The notes under the pieces: model-generated
What the model saw: only the letters and a program-made list of their open reading frames with translations
Databases searched by the model: none
What the model was told of the DNA's origin: nothing
In this document: positions 32,925-41,538 of the stretch, in pieces
Layout: every line of letters starts with the position of its first letter
How positions within the stretch are numbered: the stretch's first letter is position 1
Position numbers and translations under genes: made by a program
Source of the DNA: Enterovibrio norvegicus_B
GTDB lineage: Bacteria > Pseudomonadota > Gammaproteobacteria > Enterobacterales > Vibrionaceae
DNA: 64,000 bases
Direction: 5' to 3'
Assembly (NCBI RefSeq): GCF_002876705.1
Contig: NZ_MDAG01000057.1
Coordinates: forward strand, 248,001 to 312,000

Positions 32925-34586
32925 TTAAGAATTTGCATTTGAGCGAGGCGATTTATTTGCGTCCTCAACATATAACACCTTGCTGATGATGTGATGTCTG
33001 TTAAGGAAATCTAACCAACGAACCTGATGATGCTGGAGCTTATCACCCGGTCCTTTCACTTCGATAAATTGGCAGGTATTTCCTTTCACCATGAAAAGAT
33101 CAGGATGCCCAGCTCGATTAGATTTTGGGTCAAACAATATGCGTTCAAAACACGCCACGAGTTGAGGCGGTGTCAAACTCAACAACGCTGCCGTGATCTG
33201 TTCTTTGTCGATATAACCCCAGACAACCCAATCATTCGCCAATCCATATTTCTGCTCAAACGTTGCGAGTCGTTGCTTGACGCTTTCCTCTTGGGTTTGT
33301 TGTGCCAAGGCAATTAACCGCTCTTCAATGGCGGATTGTCGCGCAGCATAAAACTCAGAAGAAAACATGTCGCGAGGGGAACGCTGAAAAGGGTTTAAAA
33401 ATGCCCCCGAAACAGGGCTGAAAATGATGTCCCAAAACGTCAAACCAAAGAGTGCATTCAGCAATAGGTTCTCACTGAACCACACAGTCCATCCTTGTTC
33501 GGTGAAATGCGCCGCACTGGCGACTTCCACGCGAGCATCCAAAGGCAACGAAAGGTGAAGCGCTTCATAGAGGTGTTCTGTGGCGACAGGGCAATCAAAA
33601 TCGGTTTTCTTTGCCAGTTGTTTTGCAATACGCGCAGCCACGTCTTTTTCATCTTCATTGAAGGGGTTGGCGAGCATGTTGCTGACCCATTCACAGACGC
33701 GTGACCAATCGGCTTGCTTCATCGCGATACGTGCTTGGCGTTCCCTTGACGGCGGAAGAGACGATTGTGAGAAGAGCAACATGGCCTCTTCGATGTTTCC
33801 AGCGCGCTCTTGTTCTCTGGCCAGTTGGTTGATCAGTCGCTGTCGTTTTCGTTCGAGTGGTGGCCACGCTGTTGTAAATGGCAGTGCTTTTGGCAGTTCA
33901 AGAAGGGCATGTTTGTCTTTTTTTTCCAACAATTGCCAATATTGCTCAGAAAGATAGGACAAATCTAACCAGTCTTTCATTTGGTCTCTACTTGTAAACA
34001 ACCTTACCTCCGCAGTAAGTGATACGCTTTCGAACCGCTGAATACCTAGGTCACTTAAAACAAACTGACTGAGGTCTTGTCGCGCGTTACCAAAATACAA
34101 AAGTAAGAAAATTGGCATCACGTCGAGCCGAACGTGTAAGCACGAAAATGTCAGTGGCTCGGCGGTGGGAGAGTGGGTTGCAATCTCTTCGATGAGGTCA
34201 GCTTTCTTACTTTTTTTGTCCAGCGGTAATACATCGAAATGACTCAAAAGCTCAGGCTTTGTTAACAGTGAACAAAGAACATCAAAAGGAGGTGTGCGCT
34301 CAATATCAATGAATGTTGCTTCAGCGAGAGAAGAGATGGCATGCGGCAGGTTGTCGATTTCTGGGTAATTGAGTTTGTCTTCACGAAACCAATGCCCTTT
34401 TCGGGAAAGAAATCGCACCAATAAGCATTGTGCATTCGTGGGTAAATCATGAAATGCCGTTATCCAGTCACCTTCTTCTTGCGTAAGAAGATCCCCGTAA
34501 CGGAGGGTTACGGTGTCGATGATAGAAGCAAAATTAGCAAGGTAATAATGCGGTGGGAGATCTGGAAAAACAGCGGTATCGGTCAT
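32925..34586 (-). CDS. FAN1-like VRR-NUC domain nuclease
   Basis: The 553-residue protein has the architecture of bacterial FAN1 relatives: an N-terminal helical or SAP-like region (LTQEEGDWITAF ... FLSRKGHWFREDKLNY), a TPR-like middle rich in AREQERAGNIEEAMLLF, and a C-terminal VRR-NUC domain (about 430-540). The catalytic PD-(D/E)xK residues are visible in GHPDLFMVKG ... CQFIEVKGPGD, followed by the conserved LQHHQVRWLDFL helix. FAN1 enzymes cut flap and branched DNA and repair interstrand crosslinks. It diverges from the Nudix-PAP2 gene across 76 bases. No neighbouring repair gene is present. Confidence 0.9.
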   Translation of the reverse strand: MTDTAVFPDLPPHYYLANFASIIDTVTLRYGDLLTQEEGDWITAFHDLPTNAQCLLVRFLSRKGHWFREDKLNYPEIDNLPHAISSLAEATFIDIERTPPFDVLCSLLTKPELLSHFDVLPLDKKSKKADLIEEIATHSPTAEPLTFSCLHVRLDVMPIFLLLYFGNARQDLSQFVLSDLGIQRFESVSLTAEVRLFTSRDQMKDWLDLSYLSEQYWQLLEKKDKHALLELPKALPFTTAWPPLERKRQRLINQLAREQERAGNIEEAMLLFSQSSLPPSRERQARIAMKQADWSRVCEWVSNMLANPFNEDEKDVAARIAKQLAKKTDFDCPVATEHLYEALHLSLPLDARVEVASAAHFTEQGWTVWFSENLLLNALFGLTFWDIIFSPVSGAFLNPFQRSPRDMFSSEFYAARQSAIEERLIALAQQTQEESVKQRLATFEQKYGLANDWVVWGYIDKEQITAALLSLTPPQLVACFERILFDPKSNRAGHPDLFMVKGNTCQFIEVKGPGDKLQHHQVRWLDFLNRHHIISKVLYVEDANKSPRSNANS

Positions 34587-34662
34587 TGTAGTGAACGGTT
34601 GGGAATACGAATGTTTGATTATGACTGCCTCTTGGTGATGTCACAAACGGACGTGGCTAGGA

Positions 34663-36153
34663 ATGAGAATAATAAAGGACACGTTTACGGTGAGAATGCT
34701 GAAACTGTTAATCGGGCTAGGGGTTATGTTTTCTGCATTTGTAGGGGCGGAACCAGCAAAAAATTCAATCAACAGTACGTTGCCAATCAAGGCGGCAGAT
34801 TGTTTGGTGGTGGACAAAGACAAACATATCTTAATGATCGAAGAAGCCATCAGCGGTAAGTTTTCGATACCCGGTGGTTCAATCATTGGCGATGAATCGC
34901 CAGAGGTGGCGGCAAAACGAGAAACATTCGAAGAAACAGGGCTAGACGTCAATGTGGGGAAGCAAATTGCACGTACCTATAACTCTGTCCTATTTGCATG
35001 TGAGCTGGCGACGCCAGCGAATTACTACATGGATCAAAATGGTCAACGTATTGTGATGGTTTGGACCGCACCACACTTCGGGAAAGAAGTGACGCGAGTG
35101 CTGCTCAAACCGGACAATAAAGCCATGCGAAGCAATTACCGCTTTCCTGAACACAAGTGGCAATTTCCGAATTGGGTACCAGAAGTGACGCCAAGCGCGT
35201 TTGTGTTTTCTCCCGGTGAAATTGGCACATTGATCCCTTTCTATGAATCCCAATTGATCATGCTGCAAGAGTGGCACAATACGATTTCAAACAATGGACT
35301 GACGCTGTTTCTGTCCAAAATCGTCATCCTGATCGGTTGTGTGTTTTCACCGATTTTCTTTCTGCTCACTTTGCCATTAATACGAAGCTATCATGGCCAT
35401 CGTGCGTTGCTGATTTATGGTGCAGGTATGCTCACCATGGCGACGTTTACCTTGATTCTGAGTACAGTCATTGTGGTGCCTCGTCCTTACTTTATCGACC
35501 CTGTATTCGGCGTGCATAACACCTTGGGTTACACCTTACCGAGTACCATGGTGACATTGACGACCATGCTGTTTGGCTGGGTTTGGATGACGTCAAAAAC
35601 CGCTGAAAAACAGCGGAAATACCGTTGGCTGATCGCCGTGTGTGGCGCGGTGTCGATTCTGTTTGTCAGTCTCAAAGTCTTACTGCTGGGTGAACATTAC
35701 CCAACAGATGTTTTGGTTGGCATTGCACTGGGTGTTGCGGGTACATTTGGACTTCACCATGTGAGAAAGTGGCGATTCACAGACAGGCGCTACGTGTTAA
35801 TTTCAGCACGCTTTTGGATTGCAGCGTTTGCGGTTACAGCGGTCATTGGCGGAGCAATTCACAAGCCACACATCATTTATCTGTCAGCGATCTGTCTTGG
35901 CGTGTATAGCGCTCTGATGTGGTTAAAATTCTTCCCTATCTATGTGTCACCCATTAAGCGGCATGTTCAGTTGACGTTTTTTTCGCTTCTTTCAATGGGC
36001 GTACTCGCGATTGTGGGCGTTGATCATTGGCTTACTGCGAGGTATGCCGTGAATACCGTGATTGTGGCGGTGCATTGCGGGGCGTTATGGTCAATCGCGG
36101 TGTGGCTGTTGGTGGTGGCTCCTCGGGTGTTACCCAACGTATTGAAAATCTGA
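34663..36153 (+). CDS. Exported Nudix hydrolase fused to a membrane PAP2-like domain
   Basis: The 496-residue protein starts with a signal sequence or anchor (MLKLLIGLGVMFSAFVGA), so the Nudix domain (about 40-200) should face the periplasm. The Nudix box is complete: GGSIIGDESPEVAAKRE then TFEETGL fits Gx5Ex7REUXEEXGU. From about residue 215 there are about nine membrane segments with a PAP2-like core. Its motifs are degenerate: C1 keeps RP (VVPRPYF) but lacks Lys, C2 is PSTM instead of PSGH, and C3 keeps His and Asp (GEHYPTDVLVG) but lacks SR. An extracytoplasmic pyrophosphatase on a lipid or nucleotide diphosphate is plausible. Start is uncertain (34663 ATG, 34690 GTG, 34696 ATG). Confidence 0.85.
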   Translation: MRIIKDTFTVRMLKLLIGLGVMFSAFVGAEPAKNSINSTLPIKAADCLVVDKDKHILMIEEAISGKFSIPGGSIIGDESPEVAAKRETFEETGLDVNVGKQIARTYNSVLFACELATPANYYMDQNGQRIVMVWTAPHFGKEVTRVLLKPDNKAMRSNYRFPEHKWQFPNWVPEVTPSAFVFSPGEIGTLIPFYESQLIMLQEWHNTISNNGLTLFLSKIVILIGCVFSPIFFLLTLPLIRSYHGHRALLIYGAGMLTMATFTLILSTVIVVPRPYFIDPVFGVHNTLGYTLPSTMVTLTTMLFGWVWMTSKTAEKQRKYRWLIAVCGAVSILFVSLKVLLLGEHYPTDVLVGIALGVAGTFGLHHVRKWRFTDRRYVLISARFWIAAFAVTAVIGGAIHKPHIIYLSAICLGVYSALMWLKFFPIYVSPIKRHVQLTFFSLLSMGVLAIVGVDHWLTARYAVNTVIVAVHCGALWSIAVWLLVVAPRVLPNVLKI

Positions 36154-36394
36154 TTGTCGTCTTGATGGATGCATCTCCCAACGATATGCATCGCCAAACA
36201 TCTTGAATAAGCGGTTGAAAATACACTGGCTGAAATGAAAGCTTTGTGTTTTCAGCCGCTTTTAGGTTGAATCGAGGAGGAAATCCGCTTTGAAGCCGCC
36301 CTTGGCTGTTGTAAAGTTATGCGCAGTTAAATAATCCGCATACTGCCAGTTACCGTAAGGATCAACGGTGCAATTTCTGGCTTCAGGGAGCAAG

Positions 36395-39300
36395 ATGTTA
36401 CCAGTACTCAATCATCAACATACGCTTGACCCAGTTGTTGGTCGCTATCTTGATAAGCTAAAAGAGCTGGGTTTCCAAGGTGAAACCGAAACCTTCTATG
36501 CGAGTCGCCTCGCTGTCGCAACAGACAACTCTGTTTACCAGATGTTGCCTCAAGCCGTCATTTTCCCAACGTCTACACAAGATTTAACCCTTGTCGGTAA
36601 AGCCTCTTTAAACGGCGATTTTGATGCTATTCGATTCTCTGCTCGTGGGGGCGGTACAGGCACCAACGGTCAATCACTCACGCAACATGTCGTGGTGGAT
36701 GTTTCCCGCCACATGCAGAAAGTGCTTGAAGTTAACCCTGAGGAAGGCTGGGTACGTGTTCAAGCCGGTGTCGTGAAAGACGCGCTCAATGATGCACTTC
36801 GCCCACATGGCTTTTTCTTTTCTCCGGATTTGTCGACCAGCAACCGTGCAACGGTCGGCGGCATGGTGAACACCGATGCGTCGGGCCAAGGCTCGTTGCG
36901 TTACGGTAAAACCTCTGACCACGTTCTGGCATTGAAAGCCATACTCGCAGATGGCTCTGAGCTTGATACCGAATCGCTTCAATATGATGCTGTGCAAGCA
37001 AATGAACGCCAAGATTATGCAGGACATGCACTGCGCGAAGTATCGCGGATCTGCCGAGAAAATCGCGCGGATATCGACGCGAAATTCCCGCCGCTGAACC
37101 GTTTCTTGACGGGCTATGATCTGAAAAATGCCTATCAACCTGAACACGACACGTTTGATATCGCACGCGTATTGTGTGGTGCAGAAGGCTCGCTGGGTTT
37201 TATTTCGGAAGCCAAGCTGAATATCACGCCAATTCCCAAAGCACGCACCTTATTGAACGTCAAATACGACAGCTTTGATTCTGCATTGCGCAGCGCACCT
37301 GTAATGGTGGAAGCCAATGCGTTGTCGGTAGAAACCGTTGATTCACGCGTACTGAATTTAGCGCGTGAAGACATTGTCTGGAACACGGTCAAAGATCTGT
37401 TGACCGATGTGCCGGGTAAAGACATGCAGGGCATCAACATTGTTGAGTTTGCGGGCAACGATGTCGATGAGATCGAGGCACAAGTTACATCACTTTGTGC
37501 ACGATTGGATGTGCTGGTCGAAGCCGGTGATCAAGGCGTGATTGGGTATCAAGTCTGTAACGATTTGGCGTCTATCAACAAAATTTACAACATGCGCAAA
37601 AAAGCCGTTGGCCTTCTTGGCGCGGCGAAAGGCGCAGCAAAACCTGTCGCGTTTACTGAAGACACCTGTGTGCCGCCAGAAAACCTCGCTGACTTCATTG
37701 TCGAGTTCCGTGCGCTGCTGGACAGCCATAACCTAAACTATGGCATGTTTGGTCATGTGGATGCAGGTGTGCTCCATGTGCGTCCAGCCCTTGATTTGTG
37801 CGACCCCGAACAAGAACTTCTGATGAAGACAATTTCTGATCAAGTGGTTGCGCTGGTGGCGAAATACGGCGGCTTGATGTGGGGCGAGCACGGAAAAGGA
37901 TTCCGTTCTGAGTACGGCCCTGACTTCTTCGGGGAAGCGTTGTTCAACGAGCTGCGCAAAGTCAAAGCGGCGTTCGATCCGCATAACCGCATGAACCCGG
38001 GCAAGATTTGTACGCCGTTTGAAAGTTCTGATGAATTGGTGAAAGTGGACGGCGAAAAACGCGGTGCCTTTGACCGACAAATCCCGATTCAAGTGCGTGA
38101 TAGTTTCCGCCAAGCGATGGAATGTAACGGTAACGGATTGTGCTTTAACTACGACACCAGTTCTCCTATGTGTCCGTCGATGAAGATCAGTTATGACCGT
38201 CGCCACTCGCCAAAAGGCCGTGCAGGCATTGTGCGTGAATGGTTGCGACTGTTGGCAGAACAAGGTGTTGATCCCTTGGTGCTTGAAAAAGAGTTGATGG
38301 ACAAGACGCCGTCGATTCGTCAAATTTTCGATCGCTTCAAAAACACCTGGATGGCGAAGAAAGACGACTACGATTTCTCCCATGAAGTGATGGAAGCAAT
38401 GAACGGCTGTTTGGCGTGTAAAGCCTGCGCAACCCAATGTCCGATTAAAGTGGATGTGCCAAGTTTCCGCTCGCGCTTTATTAACCTGTATTACAGCCGT
38501 TATCAGCGTCCCGCAAAAGATTACCTCGTTGCTAACATCGAAACCATGTTGCCTTGGATGGCGAAAGCGCCTGTATTGATCAACGCGATGACCCAGCCTA
38601 AATGGGCGAAAGCCGCAACGAAGGCAACCATTGGCTATGTCGATACGCCAGCGCTGTCCGTGCCGACCTTGATGGAATCATTGGATGGGCATCATGCCAC
38701 CAAATTCGATTTGCAGTGGTTACAGGCGTTGAGTGAATCAGAGCGTGCTCGTTATGTACTGATCGTGCAAGACCCCTTCACCAGTTTCTATGAAGCGGAT
38801 GTGATTCGTGATTTGGTGAGCTTGATTGAAAAGTTAGGTAAAAAACCCATGCTTTTGCCGTTCAAGCCGAACGGAAAAGCACAGCACATTAAAGGCTTTT
38901 TGAAAAAGTTCGCGAAAACAGCGACGAATACGGCGGCGTTTCTTAATCAAGTCGCCGATCTTGGTGTGCCGATGCTGGGAGTCGATCCGGCATTGGTGTT
39001 GTGCTATCGCGATGAGTACAACGAAATCTTGGGTGACAAACGTGGTGACTACCAAGTGCTCACTGCTCACGAATGGCTGATTGAAGAAATCAATCATCAG
39101 CCGACCAAAGCGCAAGCAGACACGGATGCGTGGTATTTGTTTGCTCATTGTACTGAGAAAACCAAGATGCCAAACGCGGAAGCAGAGTGGGGCAAGATTT
39201 TTGCGCACTTTGGCGGAAAAATGGAAGCGGTCGCTGTCGGTTGTTGTGGCATGGCGGGCACTTACGGGCATGAAGCTGACAAGCTGGAAAACTCAAAAGG

Positions 39301-39448
39301 TATTTACGGTTTGAGCTGGCAGCCACGTCTTGAGTCTTTACCGCCAACACGCACCATGGCAACGGGATATTCATGCCGCAGCCAAGTGAAGCGTTTTGAG
39401 CATCATAAAATGCTTCATCCTGTACAGGTATTACTCAAACTGGTGTAA
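36395..39448 (+). CDS. ydiJ: FAD/FeS D-2-hydroxyacid dehydrogenase YdiJ
   Basis: The 1017-residue protein matches E. coli YdiJ (1018 aa) along its whole length. An FAD-binding PCMH domain (about 45-270, RGGGTGTNGQSLTQ and TSNRATVGGMVNTDASGQGS) is followed by an FAD-oxidase C-terminal domain (HVDAGVLHVRP, GEHGKGFRSEYGP). A ferredoxin-like segment has CLACKACATQCP, and a C-terminal CCG domain has GCCGMAGTYGHE. Related enzymes oxidise D-2-hydroxyglutarate or D-lactate and pass electrons to the quinone pool. The ATG at 36395 follows GGGAG; the longer in-frame start at 36368 is discarded. A terminator follows. Confidence 0.95.
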   Translation: MLPVLNHQHTLDPVVGRYLDKLKELGFQGETETFYASRLAVATDNSVYQMLPQAVIFPTSTQDLTLVGKASLNGDFDAIRFSARGGGTGTNGQSLTQHVVVDVSRHMQKVLEVNPEEGWVRVQAGVVKDALNDALRPHGFFFSPDLSTSNRATVGGMVNTDASGQGSLRYGKTSDHVLALKAILADGSELDTESLQYDAVQANERQDYAGHALREVSRICRENRADIDAKFPPLNRFLTGYDLKNAYQPEHDTFDIARVLCGAEGSLGFISEAKLNITPIPKARTLLNVKYDSFDSALRSAPVMVEANALSVETVDSRVLNLAREDIVWNTVKDLLTDVPGKDMQGINIVEFAGNDVDEIEAQVTSLCARLDVLVEAGDQGVIGYQVCNDLASINKIYNMRKKAVGLLGAAKGAAKPVAFTEDTCVPPENLADFIVEFRALLDSHNLNYGMFGHVDAGVLHVRPALDLCDPEQELLMKTISDQVVALVAKYGGLMWGEHGKGFRSEYGPDFFGEALFNELRKVKAAFDPHNRMNPGKICTPFESSDELVKVDGEKRGAFDRQIPIQVRDSFRQAMECNGNGLCFNYDTSSPMCPSMKISYDRRHSPKGRAGIVREWLRLLAEQGVDPLVLEKELMDKTPSIRQIFDRFKNTWMAKKDDYDFSHEVMEAMNGCLACKACATQCPIKVDVPSFRSRFINLYYSRYQRPAKDYLVANIETMLPWMAKAPVLINAMTQPKWAKAATKATIGYVDTPALSVPTLMESLDGHHATKFDLQWLQALSESERARYVLIVQDPFTSFYEADVIRDLVSLIEKLGKKPMLLPFKPNGKAQHIKGFLKKFAKTATNTAAFLNQVADLGVPMLGVDPALVLCYRDEYNEILGDKRGDYQVLTAHEWLIEEINHQPTKAQADTDAWYLFAHCTEKTKMPNAEAEWGKIFAHFGGKMEAVAVGCCGMAGTYGHEADKLENSKGIYGLSWQPRLESLPPTRTMATGYSCRSQVKRFEHHKMLHPVQVLLKLV

Positions 39449-39494
39449 GCCATTTTGTGATTTGTTCGATATCACAATGTTTGTTGAATAGCAT

Positions 39495-39521
39495 AAAGGG
39501 GCGTTTGCCCCTTTTCTTTTT
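39495..39521 (+). terminator. Rho-independent terminator of ydiJ
   Basis: AAAGGGGC / GCCCCTTT with a GTTT loop and a T-rich tail, 46 bases after the stop. Confidence 0.93.
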
Positions 39522-39711
39522 CTCACCAATCAGCCTCTTCTCACACCAAACACGTAAAACGTCACAATTTTACGTACCGTCGCAATTGTAGAGCGGGGTG
39601 ATCTCTGCGAACTGATAGGCTTAGCAGTAACCCTTATACCTAAACACACTCTTACTGAGTAAGTTCTTTGAGGTTGGTTGGGTATGCCTTTTTAGAAAGG
39701 AGTCTGTCGTT

Positions 39712-40131
39712 ATGTCTTCACTTCAGCCACATATTACGTTTCATGGCATGTGTCGAGACGCGCTTCAATTTTACACGGATGCGCTTGGCGGTAAGATTGT
39801 CACGCTAAGCACTTTTGATGAGTCTCCCGTCGAATTTCCTTCTCATTTTCTTAATCGTGTTATGCATGCAGAATTTGTTTCTCCCGAGCTTTCTTTCCTC
39901 GCCTCAGACGGTCTAGATGACTCATTAGCTCAAGGGTCTGGTGATATTGCATTTCATGTCAGTTTTACAGAGCAGAGGCGTCAAGACGTGATTTTTTCAG
40001 CATTGTCAGACCAAGGGCAGATCATCATGCCGTTGGACTATACGTTTTGGGGGGTAAGGTTCGGGATGGTTACAGATAAGTTCGGTGTACGTTGGATGTT
40101 AAGTTGTTCTGCAGAGAATCCAGAAGATTAA
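39712..40131 (+). CDS. VOC/PhnB-like glyoxalase-fold protein
   Basis: The 139-residue protein has the PhnB/DUF899-adjacent VOC pattern: ITFHGMCRDALQFYTDALGGK at the start, FLASDGLDD in the middle, and the typical end TFWGVRFGMVTDKFGVRWMLS. Members bind a metal or small molecules; their reactions vary (lyase, dioxygenase, resistance) and the PhnB subgroup has no firmly assigned activity. AAAGGAG lies about nine bases before the ATG. It is a single gene and convergent with aqpZ. Confidence 0.85.
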   Translation: MSSLQPHITFHGMCRDALQFYTDALGGKIVTLSTFDESPVEFPSHFLNRVMHAEFVSPELSFLASDGLDDSLAQGSGDIAFHVSFTEQRRQDVIFSALSDQGQIIMPLDYTFWGVRFGMVTDKFGVRWMLSCSAENPED

Positions 40132-40133
40132 AA

Positions 40134-40177
40134 GGCCTCTGAAACCAAGCAATGAAGCAAGCAAGGTGTCAGAGGCC
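40134..40177. repeat. 9-bp inverted repeat after the VOC gene
   Basis: GGCCTCTGA (40134-40142) pairs perfectly with TCAGAGGCC (40169-40177) across a 26-base loop that itself contains AAGCAA repeats. No T-run follows. It begins two bases after the stop codon and is probably a 3'-end hairpin. Confidence 0.55.
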
Positions 40178-40195
40178 ATAAAGTTAGAGGCATTA

Positions 40196-40221
40196 GAATC
40201 AGGATTCTTGAAGCCTGATTC
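40196..40221 (-). terminator. Hairpin downstream of aqpZ
   Basis: GAATCAGG and CCTGATTC form an 8-bp stem around ten bases, nine bases beyond the aqpZ stop. The T-run is missing, so termination strength is uncertain. Confidence 0.45.
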
Positions 40222-40230
40222 GCAGCAATA

Positions 40231-40923
40231 TTAATCTTCGTTAGGGCTTAACCAGCGATAAATGACACCAGCAAGAACAGCGCCAATCAGTGGTGCGACC
40301 CAGAACAGCCAAAGCTGTGAAAGTGCCCAGTCACCAACGAACAGGGCAGGGCCTGTGCTTCGTGCTGGATTTACAGAGGTGTTGGTCACAGGGATGCTGA
40401 TGAGGTGAATCAGTGTGAGTGATAAACCAATTGCGAGACCAGCAAAACCAGGACTAGACAGTTTGTGCGTCGCACCAAGAATGACAATCAAGAACATAAA
40501 CGTCATCAAGACTTCGGTGATAAAGCTCGACGTTAAATCGTAGCCGCCTGGTGAGTGTTCGCCGTAACCATTTGACGCAAGTCCACCCGCTAAATCAAAC
40601 CCTGGCTGACCACTAGCAATCATGTAAACGGCGTATGCACCGGCAATACCGCCTGCAACCTGAATCACGATGTATGGCAAGAGTTCGCTGGTTGGGAAAC
40701 GACCGCCAGCCCATAGGCCAACAGAGACGGCAGGGTTTAAGTGGCAACCAGAAATATGGCCAATGGCATAGGCCATTGTGACAACGGTTAAACCGAATGC
40801 CAGCGCGACACCTAAGTACCCAATACCTACGTCGGGTACTCCAGCTGCTAATACAGCACTACCGCAGCCTCCCAGAACTAACCAAAACGTACCGATAAAT
40901 TCGGCAGTTAATTTTTTCAACAT
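40231..40923 (-). CDS. aqpZ: Aquaporin Z
   Basis: The 230-residue inner-membrane protein has six helices and both NPA half-helices: HLNPAVSVGL (about residues 61-70) and SVNPARSTGP (about 183-192). The residue after the second NPA is Arg, the selectivity-filter arginine of water channels. FWLVLGGCGSAVLAAG at the N-terminus is typical of AqpZ rather than glycerol facilitator GlpF, and the Asp that marks glycerol channels after the second NPA is absent. It moves water under osmotic change. AAGGA lies about ten bases before the ATG. Confidence 0.95.
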   Translation of the reverse strand: MLKKLTAEFIGTFWLVLGGCGSAVLAAGVPDVGIGYLGVALAFGLTVVTMAYAIGHISGCHLNPAVSVGLWAGGRFPTSELLPYIVIQVAGGIAGAYAVYMIASGQPGFDLAGGLASNGYGEHSPGGYDLTSSFITEVLMTFMFLIVILGATHKLSSPGFAGLAIGLSLTLIHLISIPVTNTSVNPARSTGPALFVGDWALSQLWLFWVAPLIGAVLAGVIYRWLSPNED

Positions 40924-41277
40924 AACAAAGCGTCCTTTTCACATCGCCTCGTATTGGCGAATTGTTTTAATGCAAAAGTATGGAGTAGGAGTTGTTCCTG
41001 TACTGCGCTTTAAACGTAGCACATTGTATGGCTTTGTCCGCTTTGTTGGATTGACCCACCCAAAGCGACAAGCGTTTAAACGACTTCAACTATTCGGAAA
41101 GGGTCACATGCATCTTGGAAAGCTGATGGGGCGTGTGGTGGATGTTTCGAAGGGAACTGGGGGACTGAGCTCGGAATAACTTGGATTTAGAAGGTATACT
41201 CTATTGAAAATCAAATCGTTGCCTTGACTAAGGCGTTAAGCAATGATCACTACGTAACGCCAAAGCGAGGCTTGTAA
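40924..41277. other. 354-bp intergenic region upstream of aqpZ
   Basis: The region must contain the aqpZ promoter (minus) and one for the 51-residue gene (plus). TATACT at about 41200 is a good -10 candidate for the latter. An open frame at 40970-41179 has no ribosome site and is not called. Confidence 0.4.
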
Positions 41278-41433
41278 ATGATTAAGATTGTTTTCATTGT
41301 TGGTTTGATACTCGTTGGACTTCTGGCAGCAAAATTTGTGGATGAAAAAATGCAAAAGAAGATTGCCATCGTGTTCGTTGCCCTTGTGGCTGTTGCTGTT
41401 CTTAGCCTTGTCGTTTCCGAACTCATTCGCTAG
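41278..41433 (+). CDS. Small two-helix membrane protein (51 aa)
   Basis: The product is a 51-residue protein with an N-terminal hydrophobic helix (IVFIVGLILVGLLAA), a short charged linker (KFVDEKMQKK) and a second helix (IAIVFVALVAVAVLSLVV) ending SELIR. GCGAGG lies seven bases before the ATG, and a strong terminator follows. The clean two-helix hairpin layout and the flanking signals support a real gene. I do not know its function; small hairpin proteins of this sort often modulate a membrane complex. Confidence 0.7.
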   Translation: MIKIVFIVGLILVGLLAAKFVDEKMQKKIAIVFVALVAVAVLSLVVSELIR

Positions 41434-41476
41434 CAATGCCCGCTTAAAAGCAAAAAATAGTCATGTACAGATAAAC

Positions 41477-41506
41477 AAAAAGCGAACCATTCGGTTCGCT
41501 TTTTTC
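41477..41506. terminator. Bidirectional terminator between the small membrane gene and ygiQ
   Basis: AAAAAGCGAACC / GGTTCGCTTTTT around a five-base loop, T-runs on both sides. Confidence 0.93.
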
Positions 41507-41538
41507 GTTTCTATACCGCAAAGAAAGCGGGATGACGG

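Noticed and set aside
36166..36191. GATGCAT/ATGCATC dyad before ydiJ
   Set aside because: Seven-base arms, themselves near-palindromic, can arise by chance and no T-run or promoter context supports a role.
40970..41179. Plus-strand frame upstream of the small membrane gene
   Set aside because: Basic 69-residue translation without ribosome site or recognisable domain. It continues upstream into the antisense of aqpZ, so it is probably chance.
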